Origin: Methylohalobius crimeensis 10Ki
GTDB lineage: Bacteria; Pseudomonadota; Gammaproteobacteria; Methylococcales; Methylothermaceae
Assembly: GCF_000421465.1 (NCBI RefSeq)
Contig: NZ_ATXB01000001.1
Location: 1,612,001-1,676,000 of the forward strand
Length of the DNA: 64,000 nt
Direction: 5' to 3'
Under the pieces are notes generated by a model that saw only the letters and a list, made by a program, of their open reading frames with translations, had not been told where the DNA came from and searched no databases. Shown here one piece after another: positions 54,825 to 64,000 of this stretch. Made by a program: the position numbers and the translations under genes. Each line of letters begins with the position of its first letter. Positions within the stretch are counted from its first letter, which is position 1.

Positions 54825-55277
54825 ATGTATTGTCCATTTTGCAATACCCCCGATACCCGCGTGATCGATACGCGCCTGACCTCGGACGGAAAGGTTCGGC
54901 GGCGGCGGGAGTGTGTCCGATGCAAGGAGCGATTCACCACTTATGAAACCGTGGAATTGAATCTTCCCCGGGTGGTCAAGCGCGACGGCCGCCGGGAAAT
55001 GTTCGACGAGACGAAGTTGCGGGGCGGGTTGATGCGGGCCTTGGAAAAGCGGCCGGTGGAAAGCGAGCGGATCGACGCCAGCGTGCAGCACATCAAACAG
55101 GCTTTGATGCGCCGCGGGGAGCGCGAGATCCCTTCGCGCCTGCTGGGCGAGATGGTGATGGAAGAGCTGAAGCGCTTGGACCGGGTCGCCTACGTCCGTT
55201 TCGCCTCGGTCTATCGCAGTTTCGAGGATGTGAGCGAATTCAGGGCGGTGATCGAGGGATTGGAAAAAGGCGCTTGA
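54825..55277 (+). CDS. nrdR: transcriptional repressor NrdR
   Basis: 150 residues. N-terminal zinc ribbon [17 protein letters not shown] with the second Cys pair in [16 protein letters not shown], then an ATP-cone domain ([19 protein letters not shown]). It senses dATP/ATP and represses ribonucleotide reductase genes at NrdR boxes. It is the first gene of the riboflavin-nusB operon, and its stop overlaps the ribD ATG (GCTTGATGA), indicating coupling. Confidence 0.96.
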   Translation: MYCPFCNTPDTRVIDTRLTSDGKVRRRRECVRCKERFTTYETVELNLPRVVKRDGRREMFDETKLRGGLMRALEKRPVESERIDASVQHIKQALMRRGEREIPSRLLGEMVMEELKRLDRVAYVRFASVYRSFEDVSEFRAVIEGLEKGA

Positions 55278-56380
55278 TGACCCAGCGTTCCGACGATTAC
55301 GTCCACATGGGCCGGGCCTTGCGTTTGGCCGAGCGCGGTTGGTATACCACCGATCCCAACCCCCGCGTCGGCTGCGTGCTGGTGCGCGACGGGGAAGTGG
55401 TGGGGGAAGGTTGGCACCGCCGCGCCGGGGAACCCCACGCCGAGATTTTGGCCTTGCAAGCGGCGGGGAAAAAAGCCCGCGGCGCCGATTGCTACATCAC
55501 CCTGGAACCGTGTTGTCACCACGGCCGCACGCCGCCTTGCAGCGAAGCCTTGATTCAAGCCGGTGTGCGCCGGGCGGTGGTGGCCATGATCGATCCCAAC
55601 CCCCGGGTGGCCGGTCAGGGATTGGCTCAGTTGCGCGCCGCCGGCGTCGAGACCTGTTGCGGCGTGCTGGAAGCCGAAGCCCGTCGCTTGAACCGGGGGT
55701 TTTGTCGGCGGATGGAATCCGGCTATCCGTGGGTCATCGCCAAGCTGGCTGCGAGCCTGGACGGTCGCACCGCATTGGCTTCCGGCGAGAGCCGTTGGAT
55801 CACCTCCGCCGAGGCGCGGCGCGACGTGCACCGCCTGAGGGCGGCCAGTTCCGCTATTTTGACCGGCATCGAGACGGTATTGGCGGACGATCCGGCGCTG
55901 ACCGCGCGCTTGGAGACTGAAGAAGAAGTCTCTCAGCCGCTGCGGGTGGTGCTGGATTCCGCCTTGAGGATGCCGCCCACGGCGCGGATGCTCGAGCTGC
56001 CGGGCCATACCGTGGTGGCCACCGTGACCGGAGACGCCGGGCGGCGCGCCCGCCTGGAGGAGGCCGGGGCGGAGGTGGCGGTATTGCCGCCGGATACCGA
56101 TGGACGAGTGGATTTGACCGCCTTGCTGGCGAGCTTGGGCCGCCGCGAGATCAACCAAGTGCTGGTGGAAGCCGGGTCCAGGCTCAACGGCGCCTTGGCG
56201 GAAAAGCGGCTGGTGGACGACTGGGTGGTCTATCTGGCGCCCACCCTGTTGGGCGATACCGGGCGGGGGTTGTTTCATTTGCCTGGCATCCGGACCATGC
56301 GCGACCGGATCGATCTTCGGTTGAGCGATGTCCGCCGCATCGGCCCGGATCTTCGCATCCGTTTGACCTTAAAGGAATAA
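55274..56380 (+). CDS. ribD: bifunctional diaminohydroxyphosphoribosylaminopyrimidine deaminase / 5-amino-6-(5-phosphoribosylamino)uracil reductase
   Basis: 368 residues, usual length. The deaminase domain has the zinc site [14 protein letters not shown] and [17 protein letters not shown]. The reductase domain follows from about residue 150 with [32 protein letters not shown] and [20 protein letters not shown]. It catalyses the second and third steps of riboflavin synthesis. A 340-bp gap containing repeats separates it from ribE. Confidence 0.96.
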   Translation: MMTQRSDDYVHMGRALRLAERGWYTTDPNPRVGCVLVRDGEVVGEGWHRRAGEPHAEILALQAAGKKARGADCYITLEPCCHHGRTPPCSEALIQAGVRRAVVAMIDPNPRVAGQGLAQLRAAGVETCCGVLEAEARRLNRGFCRRMESGYPWVIAKLAASLDGRTALASGESRWITSAEARRDVHRLRAASSAILTGIETVLADDPALTARLETEEEVSQPLRVVLDSALRMPPTARMLELPGHTVVATVTGDAGRRARLEEAGAEVAVLPPDTDGRVDLTALLASLGRREINQVLVEAGSRLNGALAEKRLVDDWVVYLAPTLLGDTGRGLFHLPGIRTMRDRIDLRLSDVRRIGPDLRIRLTLKE

Positions 56381-56405
56381 TCATTTGGTTTGCTGTTTTT
56401 TGAAA

Positions 56406-56541
56406 AGGATGGCCGGGACTCGCCTTCCGGGACGCCGTAAACCCGTCCCTGGGGGCTTCCCCCCACCCAACCCTCCCCCCAACGGGGGGAGGGCAAGGGA
56501 GGGGGGAAGCAAACGCCTTTCAGGCGAGTCCCGGCCATCCT
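56406..56541. repeat. 136-bp palindromic repeat element between ribD and ribE
   Basis: Perfect 19-bp terminal inverted repeats, AGGATGGCCGGGACTCGCC at 56406-56424 and its complement at 56523-56541. The core contains the same GC-rich hairpin (CCCTCCCCCC AACG GGGGGGAGGG) as the element at 1528-1655 inside the XrtA transferase gene. Non-coding here, and of MITE or REP type. Transcription of the rib operon would run through it. Confidence 0.85.
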
Positions 56542-56607
56542 CTGGCGGTTCAATCAGCGTCTGTTTCAAATCTCGTGTGAGGTTCAGGGTAATCGCGATG
56601 CTATTAT

Positions 56608-56630
56608 CTCTCTCCCGCTGGCGGGAGAGG
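56608..56630. repeat. CTCCCGCTGGCGGGAG hairpin
   Basis: Single copy of the hairpin found twice at 44917-44995, here between the larger palindrome and ribE. Apart from these two repeats, the interval 56381-56720 holds nothing I recognise; no FMN riboswitch consensus is visible. Confidence 0.65.
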
Positions 56631-56720
56631 GTGGATCTAATGAGAGGAAAATGCCTTTTAAGTCATTTCCGGACGGAGAGGGGGTTAAGGCGATGTCGTA
56701 CTTTGTAGGCGGTCTCTGAA

Positions 56721-57368
56721 ATGTTTACCGGTATAATACAAGCGATCGGCAAAATCGAAGCCATCGACCCGAAAGGCGGCGACGTTCGTTTGACCGTGGG
56801 TTCGGGCAAGCTGCCCCTGGATCAGGTGCAATTGGGCGACAGCATCGCCGTCGGCGGCGTTTGTCTGACAGCCGTTTCCCTTTCCGAGCGTGCGTTCGTC
56901 GCCGACGTTTCCCGGGAGACCCTGGGTCACACCGTCTTGGGAGAGGTTCGGGCAGGGGCGGCGGTGAATTTGGAATTGGCCATGACGCCCCGGACTCGCT
57001 TCGGCGGCCACATCGTCTCCGGCCACGTGGATGGGGTCGGAATCGTCACCGCCCGCTGGAGCGACGGCCGGTCGGTCCGTTTTCGGATCGAGGCGCCGTC
57101 GGAATTGGCGCGCTATATCGCCGCCAAGGGATCGATCTGCGTGGACGGCATCAGCTTGACCGTCAACCGGGTGGAAGGGGCCGCGTTCGAAGTCAACATC
57201 GTTCCCCATACCCTGGCCGAGACCACCTTGGGGGCAACCGATAAGGGCGCCCGGGTGAATTTGGAGGTGGACGTGATCGCCCGTTATCTGGAGCGCTTGG
57301 TTTTGGGGGAAAAAGCCGCGGAGACCGGCGTCGACTTGGAATTGCTGAAACGCAGTGGATTTGTATGA
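56721..57368 (+). CDS. ribE: riboflavin synthase alpha subunit
   Basis: 215 residues. It starts MFTGIIQAIGKIEAIDPKGG and has two homologous lumazine-binding barrels, the second at GHIVSGHVDGVGIVTARW; the site residues are in DGISLTVN and HTLAETTLG. It dismutates two lumazines into riboflavin and the pyrimidinedione. Standard length. It is separated from the next gene by 81 bp with a GCGCACTTTAGTGCGC hairpin. Confidence 0.96.
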   Translation: MFTGIIQAIGKIEAIDPKGGDVRLTVGSGKLPLDQVQLGDSIAVGGVCLTAVSLSERAFVADVSRETLGHTVLGEVRAGAAVNLELAMTPRTRFGGHIVSGHVDGVGIVTARWSDGRSVRFRIEAPSELARYIAAKGSICVDGISLTVNRVEGAAFEVNIVPHTLAETTLGATDKGARVNLEVDVIARYLERLVLGEKAAETGVDLELLKRSGFV

Positions 57369-57449
57369 ATTTGTTATGACAAATTATCAGGACAGAGAAT
57401 TTGCACGCACTTTAGTGCGCCCGCAGGGTGGCGTACAGGGAGGTGCGCC

Positions 57450-58550
57450 ATGAACACGATTGAGGAAATTATCGCCGATATGCGCCAGGGGCGCATGGTC
57501 GTCATCATGGACGACGAGGCGCGCGAGAATGAAGGGGATTTGATTCTGGCCGCCAGTTTCACCCGGCCCGAGGACATCAACTTCATGGCCCGCTACGCGC
57601 GCGGCTTGATTTGCCTGACTTTGCCGCGGGAGCGCTGTCAGCAGCTGCGTCTGCCGCTGATGGTGACCGAAAATCAAACCCCCTACCGGACCAATTTCAC
57701 CGTTTCGGTCGACGCCGCCGAGGGGATCACCACCGGGATTTCCGCCGCCGACCGGGCGCGCACCATCCAGGTGGCGGTCGCTCCCGATGCCAAGCCGTCG
57801 GATCTGGTCCAGCCCGGGCATATTTTTCCGTTAATGGCCCATCCGGGCGGCGTGCTGAGCCGTGCCGGCCACACCGAGGCCGGCTGCGATCTGGCCCGCC
57901 TGGCGGGCTTGGAGGAGGCGGCGGTGATCGTCGAGATTCTCAACGAGGACGGTTCCATGGCGCGGCGTCCCCAGTTGGAGCAATTCGCCCGCGAACACGG
58001 CCTCAAGATCGGCACCATCGCCGATCTGATTCGCTACCGCTTGGAAAATGAAAAGACCGTCGAGCAGGTGAGCGAATGCCGCTTCCCGACCGAATACGGG
58101 GATTTCCGCTTGATCGCCTTTCAGGATGGCGTCGATAATAAATTGCATTTGGCCCTGATCATGGGGGACGTGGCCGGCGACGAGCCGGTTCTGGTGCGCG
58201 TCCACGCCCGCAATTTGCTCAGCGATCTGTTGGCTTCCAAGCGCGAGCCCGGCATGCCCCTGCGTTACGCCATGCGGCGCATCGCCGAGGAGGGCCGCGG
58301 CATTTTGGTGGTGATTCGCAACGAGGAGGATACCCAATCCCTGGTGGAAAAAATCCATCGTTATCATTTACAGGACAATCGAGTGGATATGCCGCCCGAA
58401 GAATTTCCGGACGATTGGCGTACTACCGGCACCGGCGCCCAGATATTGGCCGAACTGGGGGTGCATAAACTCCGGGTGTTGGGAACGCCGAAAAAATTCA
58501 AGGGACTGCCGGGCTTCGGCCTGGAAGTGGTCGAATATGTGGAGACTTGA
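57450..58550 (+). CDS. ribB: 3,4-dihydroxy-2-butanone-4-phosphate synthase with degenerate GTP cyclohydrolase II domain
   Basis: 366 residues. The RibB half (residues 1-205) is intact: [16 protein letters not shown] with the acidic metal site, and [20 protein letters not shown]. The second half resembles RibA in length and fold, but the segment that should carry C-x10-C-x-C reads [20 protein letters not shown], with no Cys, and the GQEGRGIGL-type loop reads [11 protein letters not shown]. So it makes the four-carbon unit but cannot open GTP. This RibBX-like form is known in proteobacteria; a separate ribA must be elsewhere. Confidence 0.9.
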   Translation: MNTIEEIIADMRQGRMVVIMDDEARENEGDLILAASFTRPEDINFMARYARGLICLTLPRERCQQLRLPLMVTENQTPYRTNFTVSVDAAEGITTGISAADRARTIQVAVAPDAKPSDLVQPGHIFPLMAHPGGVLSRAGHTEAGCDLARLAGLEEAAVIVEILNEDGSMARRPQLEQFAREHGLKIGTIADLIRYRLENEKTVEQVSECRFPTEYGDFRLIAFQDGVDNKLHLALIMGDVAGDEPVLVRVHARNLLSDLLASKREPGMPLRYAMRRIAEEGRGILVVIRNEEDTQSLVEKIHRYHLQDNRVDMPPEEFPDDWRTTGTGAQILAELGVHKLRVLGTPKKFKGLPGFGLEVVEYVET

Positions 58551-58556
58551 TTAACC

Positions 58557-59036
58557 ATGCGTGACATTCAAACCTTCGAAGGAAATCTGAACGCGGCCGG
58601 CATGCGCTTTTGCCTGGTCGTTTCCCGCTTTAACGGATTCATCGTCGAACAACTTCGGCAGGGAGCCATCGACGCCTTGCTGCGCCACGGTGCGGAGCTG
58701 TCCGCCCTTCAGGAAGTCAAGGTGCCCGGTGCATTCGAGTTGCCGCTGGCCATCGAGGCGGTGGCCAGGCGCGGCGCGGTGGATGCGGTGATTGCCCTGG
58801 GAACGGTGATCCGGGGGGCGACGCCTCATTTCGATTACGTCGCCGGCGAATGCGTCAAGGGAACGGCGCAGGTCTCCCTTCAACATCGAATTCCGGTGGC
58901 CTTCGGCGTTCTCACCACCGATACCATCGAGCAGGCCGTCGAGCGGGCCGGTACCAAAGCCGGGAACAAGGGGTTCGAGGCGGCGATGACGGCGATCGAA
59001 ATGGTGGATCTCATACGGAGATTGGATAACGCGTGA
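58557..59036 (+). CDS. ribH: 6,7-dimethyl-8-ribityllumazine synthase
   Basis: 159 residues. It condenses the butanone phosphate with the ribitylaminouracil. Motifs: [16 protein letters not shown] (start of strand 1), [29 protein letters not shown] with the catalytic His, and [16 protein letters not shown]. It forms an icosahedral or decameric particle in other species. It starts 6 bp after ribB; its stop overlaps the nusB ATG region. Confidence 0.96.
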   Translation: MRDIQTFEGNLNAAGMRFCLVVSRFNGFIVEQLRQGAIDALLRHGAELSALQEVKVPGAFELPLAIEAVARRGAVDAVIALGTVIRGATPHFDYVAGECVKGTAQVSLQHRIPVAFGVLTTDTIEQAVERAGTKAGNKGFEAAMTAIEMVDLIRRLDNA

Positions 59037-59509
59037 TGGAAAAATCTTCTCCAGAGAAAAGAACCAAAGCGACCCGGAGCGGGGCGCGCCGCTGCGCCTT
59101 GCAAGCTTTGTATCAATGGCAGGTGACCGGATTTTCGCCCGCCCAGATCGAGCGTCAGTTCCTGGAGGAAATGGCCGATGGCGGGGCGCGGCTCCCGTAT
59201 TTTGCCGAGATTCTCCACGGCGTGACCGACCATTGCGAAGCGATCGACGCAGCGCTCGGTCGATTTACCGACCGCCCGGTGGCGGAAATCGATCCCATCG
59301 AACGCGCGATTCTCAGGGTGGGGGCGTACGAATTACTGTACCGTCGGGAAGTGCCCTATCGGGCGGTCCTGAACGAGGCGATCAATTTGGGCAAGGCCTT
59401 CGGAGGCACCCACAAAAGCTATAAATACGTCAACGGGGTACTGGATAAACTCGCCCATGAAGTGCGGGCCGAGGAAGTGGCCGCCGCCCGACGACAAAAA
59501 TTGGCTTGA
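59033..59509 (+). CDS. nusB: transcription antitermination factor NusB
   Basis: 158 residues. [19 protein letters not shown] at the N-terminus and the helical core [35 protein letters not shown] and [18 protein letters not shown] are standard. It binds boxA RNA with S10 for rRNA antitermination. It overlaps ribH by 4 bp. A C-terminal extension ([11 protein letters not shown]) runs to just before the thiL start. Confidence 0.96.
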   Translation: MMEKSSPEKRTKATRSGARRCALQALYQWQVTGFSPAQIERQFLEEMADGGARLPYFAEILHGVTDHCEAIDAALGRFTDRPVAEIDPIERAILRVGAYELLYRREVPYRAVLNEAINLGKAFGGTHKSYKYVNGVLDKLAHEVRAEEVAAARRQKLA

Positions 59510-59513
59510 TCGC

Positions 59514-60458
59514 TTGGACGAATTCGATCTCATCCGACGTTTTTTCACCCGTTCTCCGCTACGCGGCCAAACCCGACTGGGGGTCGGCGACGACGCCGCG
59601 CTTTTGGTTGCACCCCCGGGCCAAGCGCTGGCCGCCAGCGTCGATACGCTGGTCTCGGGCGTCCATTTTTTTCCGGACGTGGACCCGGTCAGCCTGGGGC
59701 ATAAGGCGTTGGCGGTCAACTTGAGCGATTTGGCGGCGATGGGCGCCGAACCGGCGTGGGTTTTACTGGCCCTGACCCTCCCCGAGGCGGATTCGGATTG
59801 GCTGGAAGGGTTCGCCCGCGGTTGGTTCGAGTTGGCCGAATCTTACAAGGTCGATCTGGTCGGCGGCGATACCACCCGGGGGCCTCTGGCGATCACCGTC
59901 CAGGCCTTGGGGTGGGTGCCCGAGGGAAAGGCGTTGCGGCGGTCGGCGGCGCGACCGGGAGATTGGATCTGCGTCAGCGGCCCTTTGGGAGACGCCGGCT
60001 TGGGGCTGAAGATGCTCCAAGGAGAGGTGGCTTGGCGGGACGAAAGCGCCATTGAGCGTTTGCTGCGGCCCGTGCCGCGCGTGGCGTTAGGGGTGGCATT
60101 AAGAGAATTGGCCCATGCCTGTATCGATATTTCCGACGGGCTGGCCCAGGATCTCGGCCATGTGCTTTCCGCGAGCGGGGCGGGGGCGATCGTCGATTGG
60201 TCGGCGCTGCCCGTGTCGGCGGCGGTGCGGGATTATATGGAGGACACCGGGGATTGGCGATTGCCGCTATGCGGCGGCGATGATTATGAATTGTGTTTTA
60301 CCGTGTCTCCCCAGAAAAGTGCGGAATTGGAACGAAGCTTGCAAAAGAATAATCTGACATGGCATCGTATAGGCACGATAGAACAACAACAAGGGTTGCG
60401 ATTGCGGAAAGGGAAGCGTTTGATCGATTTTTCCTCCGCAGGTTATCGCCATTTCTAA
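59514..60458 (+). CDS. thiL: thiamine-monophosphate kinase
   Basis: 314 residues from the TTG at 59514, chosen because the family starts M-x-EF-x-LI (here MDEFDLIRRFF); a longer frame would overlap nusB by 50 bp without homology. Motifs: GVGDDAALLVAP, VDTLVSGVHFFPDVDP, ALAVNLSDLAAMGAEPAW and ISDGLAQDLGHVLSASG. It phosphorylates thiamine-P to the active diphosphate. The last 45 codons are more AT-rich than the rest. Confidence 0.94.
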   Translation: MDEFDLIRRFFTRSPLRGQTRLGVGDDAALLVAPPGQALAASVDTLVSGVHFFPDVDPVSLGHKALAVNLSDLAAMGAEPAWVLLALTLPEADSDWLEGFARGWFELAESYKVDLVGGDTTRGPLAITVQALGWVPEGKALRRSAARPGDWICVSGPLGDAGLGLKMLQGEVAWRDESAIERLLRPVPRVALGVALRELAHACIDISDGLAQDLGHVLSASGAGAIVDWSALPVSAAVRDYMEDTGDWRLPLCGGDDYELCFTVSPQKSAELERSLQKNNLTWHRIGTIEQQQGLRLRKGKRLIDFSSAGYRHF

Positions 60459-60459
60459 T

Positions 60460-60966
60460 ATGACCAATATAGCTTTGACGTTCAAGTGGTCCCGTTGGGA
60501 TCATATGCTCGCGCTGGGGTTTGGGGCCGGTTTGTCGCCGGTGGCGCCGGGTACGGTGGGAACGCTGGTGGCGATGCCTTTATACTGGGGGCTCAAGTCG
60601 ATCGATCCGGAGTTGTATTTGGCGGCCATCGTTTTGGGCTTGGTGGCCGGGGTGTACGTTTGCAGCCGGGTCGCTCACGATCTGGGCCAAGACGATCACC
60701 CCGCGATCGTGTGGGACGAAGTGATCGGGTATTGGGTCGCCATGCTCGGAGCGCCCCTCACATGGCAATACATGCTGCTTGGCTTCGTCCTGTTCCGCTT
60801 GCTGGATATTTGGAAACCCGGGCCGATCGCTTGGGTCGAGAAAAAGACCCCCGGCGGGCTCGGGGTGATGCTGGACGACTTGCTCGCGGGCGTCGTGGCG
60901 GCTTTGGGATTGAACTTTTTGGCGTTTTTATCGACCAACTATTTCGATTTATACGCATCGCCCTAA
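60460..60966 (+). CDS. pgpA: phosphatidylglycerophosphatase A
   Basis: 168 residues. The start site is set by the ATG just 1 bp after the thiL stop. Motifs: LGFGAGLSPVAPGTVGTLVA, HPAIVWDEVIGYWVAM and RLLDIWKPGPIAWVEKK, with several membrane-buried segments. It dephosphorylates phosphatidylglycerol-phosphate in the inner membrane. It ends the nrdR-pgpA gene run, as in E. coli-type genomes. Confidence 0.95.
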   Translation: MTNIALTFKWSRWDHMLALGFGAGLSPVAPGTVGTLVAMPLYWGLKSIDPELYLAAIVLGLVAGVYVCSRVAHDLGQDDHPAIVWDEVIGYWVAMLGAPLTWQYMLLGFVLFRLLDIWKPGPIAWVEKKTPGGLGVMLDDLLAGVVAALGLNFLAFLSTNYFDLYASP

Positions 60967-60994
60967 TTGAAATGCCAGGAGTTGAATATGGCCA

Positions 60995-61023
60995 TTGCAA
61001 AGGCGGGCGGATGTTTGTATAAT
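60995..61023 (+). promoter_or_regulatory. sigma70-type promoter of initiator tRNA gene
   Basis: TTGCAA at 60995-61000 and TATAAT at 61018-61023 with 17 bp between, an almost ideal promoter, 13 bp before the tRNA. It likely drives the tRNA and, through read-through, rimP-nusA-infB. Confidence 0.8.
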
Positions 61024-61036
61024 GACTTTTATCGAT

Positions 61037-61116
<80 letters not shown>

Positions 61117-61117
61117 C

Positions 61118-61141
61118 AGCCCCCGTAAGCGGGGCTTTTTA
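61118..61141 (+). terminator. rho-independent terminator after the initiator tRNA
   Basis: Stem AGCCCC / GGGGCT with a short loop, followed directly by TTTTT. It begins 4 bp after the CCA end. Confidence 0.75.
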
Positions 61142-61166
61142 TTTTGCGCAGGATGCGAAGAACAAC

Positions 61167-61191
61167 AAAATGGGCCTTGGGCCCATTTTTT
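61167..61191. terminator. second hairpin terminator or attenuator before rimP
   Basis: A perfect 10-bp stem AAAATGGGCC / GGCCCATTTT with a 3-base loop and T-run on the + side (A-run on the other strand), so it could act in both directions. It lies 26 bp before the rimP ATG, so rimP-nusA-infB transcription depends on read-through of two hairpins or on a start after this one. Confidence 0.65.
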
Positions 61192-61217
61192 ATGGCCGAG
61201 AGTTTCATCGAATTTTT

Positions 61218-61697
61218 ATGAGCAGGGTGTCAGATCAATTAAGCGAATTGCTGGCGCCGGTGGTTACCGGCCTGGGATACGAGTTGATCGGGATCGAATG
61301 GGATTCCGACAGCCGCGGACATCGGGTCATGCGCATCTATATCGATGCCGAGGATGGAATCACCGTCGACGATTGCGAACGGGTCAGCAACCAGGTGAGC
61401 GCACTATTGGATGTAGAGGATCCGGTCTCCGGAAGTTATCTGCTGGAGGTTTCCTCCCCGGGAATCGACCGTCCCTTGTTTACCTTGGACCATTTCCGCC
61501 GTTTCGTCGATCAAGCCGTAAAGCTCAGGCTCAGACAACCGCGGGACGGCCAGCGTCGCTTCAAAGGGGTGATCGCCGGCACCGAGGACGATTGCTTGAT
61601 TCTCAGAACCGACGGCGGCGATGAGATCGCCCTCCCGATTGACAACATTGATAAAGCCCGCTTGGTGCCCGATTACAAAGCGATACTGAAAGGATAA
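61218..61697 (+). CDS. rimP: ribosome maturation factor RimP
   Basis: 159 residues from the ATG at 61218. [59 protein letters not shown] and ADDILLR-type end are standard for this 30S assembly factor. An in-frame ATG at 61170 lies in the terminator hairpin and is rejected. It is followed after 5 bp by nusA. Confidence 0.94.
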   Translation: MSRVSDQLSELLAPVVTGLGYELIGIEWDSDSRGHRVMRIYIDAEDGITVDDCERVSNQVSALLDVEDPVSGSYLLEVSSPGIDRPLFTLDHFRRFVDQAVKLRLRQPRDGQRRFKGVIAGTEDDCLILRTDGGDEIALPIDNIDKARLVPDYKAILKG

Positions 61698-61702
61698 AGC
61701 CG

Positions 61703-63214
61703 ATGACAAACAAAGAGATTCTACGTGTTGTCGACGTGGTTTCCCACGAAAAGGACATCGACAAGGAGACCATTTTTCAAGCCCTGGAAACCGCCCTGGC
61801 CACCGCCACGACCAAGAAGCGCGAAGGCGGAATCGATGTGCGGGTGGAGATCGATCGGGAAACGGGCGAGTACAAAACTTTCCGTCGCTGGCAAGTGGTG
61901 GAATCGGATCAGTTGGAAGATCCGGAGCGGGAAATAATCCTGGAAGAAGCTCGCGATATCGACCCGGAGTCCGAGCTGGGGGGATACGTGGAGCGTCCCA
62001 TCGAATCCATCGCCTTCGGCCGGATCGCCGCGCAAACCGCCAAGCAGGTCATCGTGCAGAAGGTGCGCGAAGCGGAGCGGCGCAAAGTCGTGGAAGCGTA
62101 TAAGGACCGGGTCGGGCAATTGGTCACCGGAGTGGTCAAACGGACCGAGCGGGGCAACGTTTATTTGGATTTGGGCGAAAACGCGGAAGCCTTGATCCCC
62201 CGCGAGGAAACCATTGCTCACGAATCTTTCCGAATCGGGGATCGGGTGCGCGGTTATCTTAAGGAAGTCCGCGAGGAAGGCCGCGGTCCTCAGTTGATCG
62301 TCAGCCGCACCGCGCCGGAACTGTTGATCGAGCTGTTCCGGCTGGAAGTGCCGGAAATCGGCGAGGATGTGATCGAAATCAAGGGGGCCGCCCGCGAGCC
62401 CGGCGTGCGGGCCAAGCTGGCGGTGAAAAGCAATGACCCGCGCCTGGATCCGATCGGCGCTTGCATCGGCATGCGCGGCTCTCGGGTGCAGGCGGTTTCC
62501 AACGAACTCAACGGGGAACGGGTCGATATCATCCTCTGGGATGAAAACGAAGCCCAATTTGTCATCAATGCGATGGCGCCGGCCGATATCGTTTCCATCG
62601 TGGTGGACGAGGACGCCCATGCCATGGATATCGCGGTAGCCGACGAAAATCTGTCCCAGGCGATCGGTCGGGGCGGGCAAAACGTGCGCTTGGCGAGCCT
62701 GCTGACCGGTTGGGAGCTGAATGTGATGTCGGCATCGGAAATGGAGGAAAAACACCGCTCCGAGTCGGAATTGATCAAACAAAAATTCATGGAGCAACTG
62801 GATATCGACGAGGATCTTTCCGATGCGCTCGTCCAGGAAGGATTTACTTCCCTGGAGGAATTGGCCTACGTACCGGCCAAGGAACTGTTGGGGATCGAAG
62901 CCTTCGACGAGGAGTTGGTGGACGAGTTGCGCAAGCGTGCCCGCGATGCCTTGCTGTTGAAGGCGATCGCCTCCGAGGAGCAGGCCGATGCCACCCAAGC
63001 GCCGGAACCCGAATTGCTGGCATTGGAAGGCATGAGCGAAGCGCTGGCGCATCAATTGGCGAAAACCGGCGTCGTCTCCGTGGACGATCTGGCCGAAATG
63101 TCGGTGGACGAACTGCGGGAAGTCAATGCCGGTCTGGACGAGGATAAGGCCGCGCAATTGATCATGAAGGCGCGTGAACCGTGGTTCGCGGAGCAAAGTC
63201 AGGCAGGTGAGTAA
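61703..63214 (+). CDS. nusA: transcription termination/antitermination protein NusA
   Basis: 503 residues, standard length. N-terminal RNAP-binding domain ([20 protein letters not shown]), S1 domain ([20 protein letters not shown]), KH domains ([20 protein letters not shown] and [20 protein letters not shown]) and two C-terminal acidic helical repeats ([20 protein letters not shown]). It modulates pausing, termination and rRNA antitermination with NusB. The gene order metY-rimP-nusA-infB is conserved. Confidence 0.97.
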   Translation: MTNKEILRVVDVVSHEKDIDKETIFQALETALATATTKKREGGIDVRVEIDRETGEYKTFRRWQVVESDQLEDPEREIILEEARDIDPESELGGYVERPIESIAFGRIAAQTAKQVIVQKVREAERRKVVEAYKDRVGQLVTGVVKRTERGNVYLDLGENAEALIPREETIAHESFRIGDRVRGYLKEVREEGRGPQLIVSRTAPELLIELFRLEVPEIGEDVIEIKGAAREPGVRAKLAVKSNDPRLDPIGACIGMRGSRVQAVSNELNGERVDIILWDENEAQFVINAMAPADIVSIVVDEDAHAMDIAVADENLSQAIGRGGQNVRLASLLTGWELNVMSASEMEEKHRSESELIKQKFMEQLDIDEDLSDALVQEGFTSLEELAYVPAKELLGIEAFDEELVDELRKRARDALLLKAIASEEQADATQAPEPELLALEGMSEALAHQLAKTGVVSVDDLAEMSVDELREVNAGLDEDKAAQLIMKAREPWFAEQSQAGE

Positions 63215-63231
63215 AAAGGGGGTGAGAATAT

Positions 63232-64000
63232 ATGAGTGAAGTGACCGTTAGACAATTGGCCGATACCATCGGTATTCCACCGGAACGCCTGCTGAGTCAA
63301 TTGACCGAAGCCGGCCTGCCTAAAAGCGATGCCAATGATATTTTGAACGATGACGAAAAGGTGCGCTTATTGGCGTATCTGCGCCAGAGTCACGGCAAGG
63401 GCGACACGGATGAAACCGCGGAACCGCGCCGGGTGACGCTGAAGCGCCGGGAAGTCAAAGAGCTTCGTCAAGGTCGGGTACCGGGGCGCGGAACCAAGAC
63501 CGTCAGCGTGGAGGTGCGCAAACGCCGCACCTATGTCAAGCGCAGCGCGGTCAGCGGCTTGACGCCGGAGCAGGTGGAGGCGGAAAAGGCCCGCCAGGCA
63601 TTGGAGGAGCAACGCCGCCAGGAGGCCCTGGAAGAAGACAAACGCCGCGAGGAAGCCGAAGCCGCCCGTCGCGCCGAGGAAGACAAGCGCCGCGAGGAAG
63701 AGTTGCGTCGTCGACAGGAAGCCGAGGAGCAGGTCCGCCGCGAAGCGGAGGAGGCGGCGCGCCGCGAGGAAAAAGCGGCCAAAGAGGCGGCTGAGGTCGA
63801 AGCCAAGGAAAAAGCGCCCGTCGAGACGGCGCCTCCCGCGGAAAAGCCGGCGCCTTCCCGCAAAGCCCGGGAAGAGAAAAAGGCGAAGAAAAAGGAACGC
63901 CCCGAACGCAAAAAGCTGGAGGCTTCGGAGAAGGTATTGGCCGCCAAGGCGCGCCGCAAGAAAAAGGCGAAGGCCGAAAAGCCGCGTCCGCCGGTCACTC
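63232..64000 (+). CDS. infB: translation initiation factor IF-2, N-terminal part
   Basis: The ATG at 63232 follows a strong GGGGGTGAG ribosome site; the gene runs off the window end. The 256 visible residues start MSEVTVRQLADTIGIPPERL (IF2-N domain), then KRREVKELRQGR-type basic region and a long charged helix rich in Glu, Arg and Ala (EEDKRREEAEAARRAEEDKR), then a Lys-rich stretch. The GTPase and fMet-tRNA binding domains are outside the window. It works with the initiator tRNA gene found upstream. Confidence 0.94.
   Translation, partial: MSEVTVRQLADTIGIPPERLLSQLTEAGLPKSDANDILNDDEKVRLLAYLRQSHGKGDTDETAEPRRVTLKRREVKELRQGRVPGRGTKTVSVEVRKRRTYVKRSAVSGLTPEQVEAEKARQALEEQRRQEALEEDKRREEAEAARRAEEDKRREEELRRRQEAEEQVRREAEEAARREEKAAKEAAEVEAKEKAPVETAPPAEKPAPSRKAREEKKAKKKERPERKKLEASEKVLAAKARRKKKAKAEKPRPPVT

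Noticed and set aside
56542-56720. Possible FMN riboswitch before ribE
   Set aside because: The conserved FMN aptamer blocks are not seen; the gap is accounted for by repeats and a short leader.
57369-57449. GCGCACTTTAGTGCGC hairpin before ribB as a riboswitch
   Set aside because: Too short and without aptamer consensus; at most a local hairpin.
59457-59513. Upstream extension of thiL
   Set aside because: The added residues overlap nusB and do not match ThiL; the TTG at 59514 gives the family start.
61721-63196. 491-residue - strand frame antisense to nusA
   Set aside because: Mirror of nusA codons; low-complexity His/Gln/Phe-rich sequence without family similarity.

Overview
The window looks like the chromosome of a gammaproteobacterium. 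The core block carries the order metY-type tRNA / rimP / nusA / infB, an nrdR-ribD-ribE-ribB-ribH-nusB-thiL-pgpA run, and a RibB whose second domain has lost its GTP cyclohydrolase zinc site. The surface-polysaccharide locus is of the exosortase A (XrtA/PEP-CTERM) type seen in many methylotrophic and other aquatic Gamma- and Betaproteobacteria. I cannot name the genus from the sequence alone.

Layout. (1) Bases 1-19384, mostly + strand: an XrtA-associated exopolysaccharide operon with the end of a FemAB-like gene, two sugar transferases, a fused exosortase A-EpsI, an amidotransferase, a third XrtA-type glycosyltransferase, two sulfotransferase-like genes, an O-ligase, more glycosyltransferases and a NodB-like protein. 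One asparagine-synthetase-like gene lies against the flow and lacks the Cys2 nucleophile. (2) 19370-43127, - strand: a second large glycan locus with a sulfatase-fold membrane protein, about nine glycosyltransferases, a deacetylase, a beta-propeller protein, an ABC exporter (wzm/wzt), a CapK-like ligase, a GT61 enzyme and UDP-xylose synthase. Toxin-antitoxin-like modules sit among these genes: HicBA, MqsA-type/DUF4258, and MNT/HEPN between wzm and wzt. An IS4-family element splits a decayed TylF-like methyltransferase gene. (3) 43396-50894: tRNA-Gly, a zinc ribbon protein, an RNA ligase with its PIN-domain partner, a coiled-coil membrane protein, a beta-helix protein, and an SGNH/MBOAT acetylation cassette bounded by decayed copies of the RNA ligase/ykgJ junction. 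(4) 51063-64000: an intact HEPN/MNT pair and then housekeeping genes (ettA, glyA, nrdR, riboflavin genes, nusB, thiL, pgpA, initiator tRNA, rimP, nusA, start of infB).

How the genes fit together: regions 1 and 2 together could assemble, modify (amidation, sulfation, deacetylation, methylation) and export one or more surface polysaccharides, with XrtA as the marker enzyme. The locus has been heavily reshuffled. It contains at least five gene remnants, one chimeric glycosyltransferase, repeat elements read through in frame inside two XrtA-operon genes, and stretches of AT-rich DNA that look acquired. The least understood system is the RNA ligase with its PIN-domain partner at 43.8-47.5 kb, a plausible RNA cut-and-seal pair.
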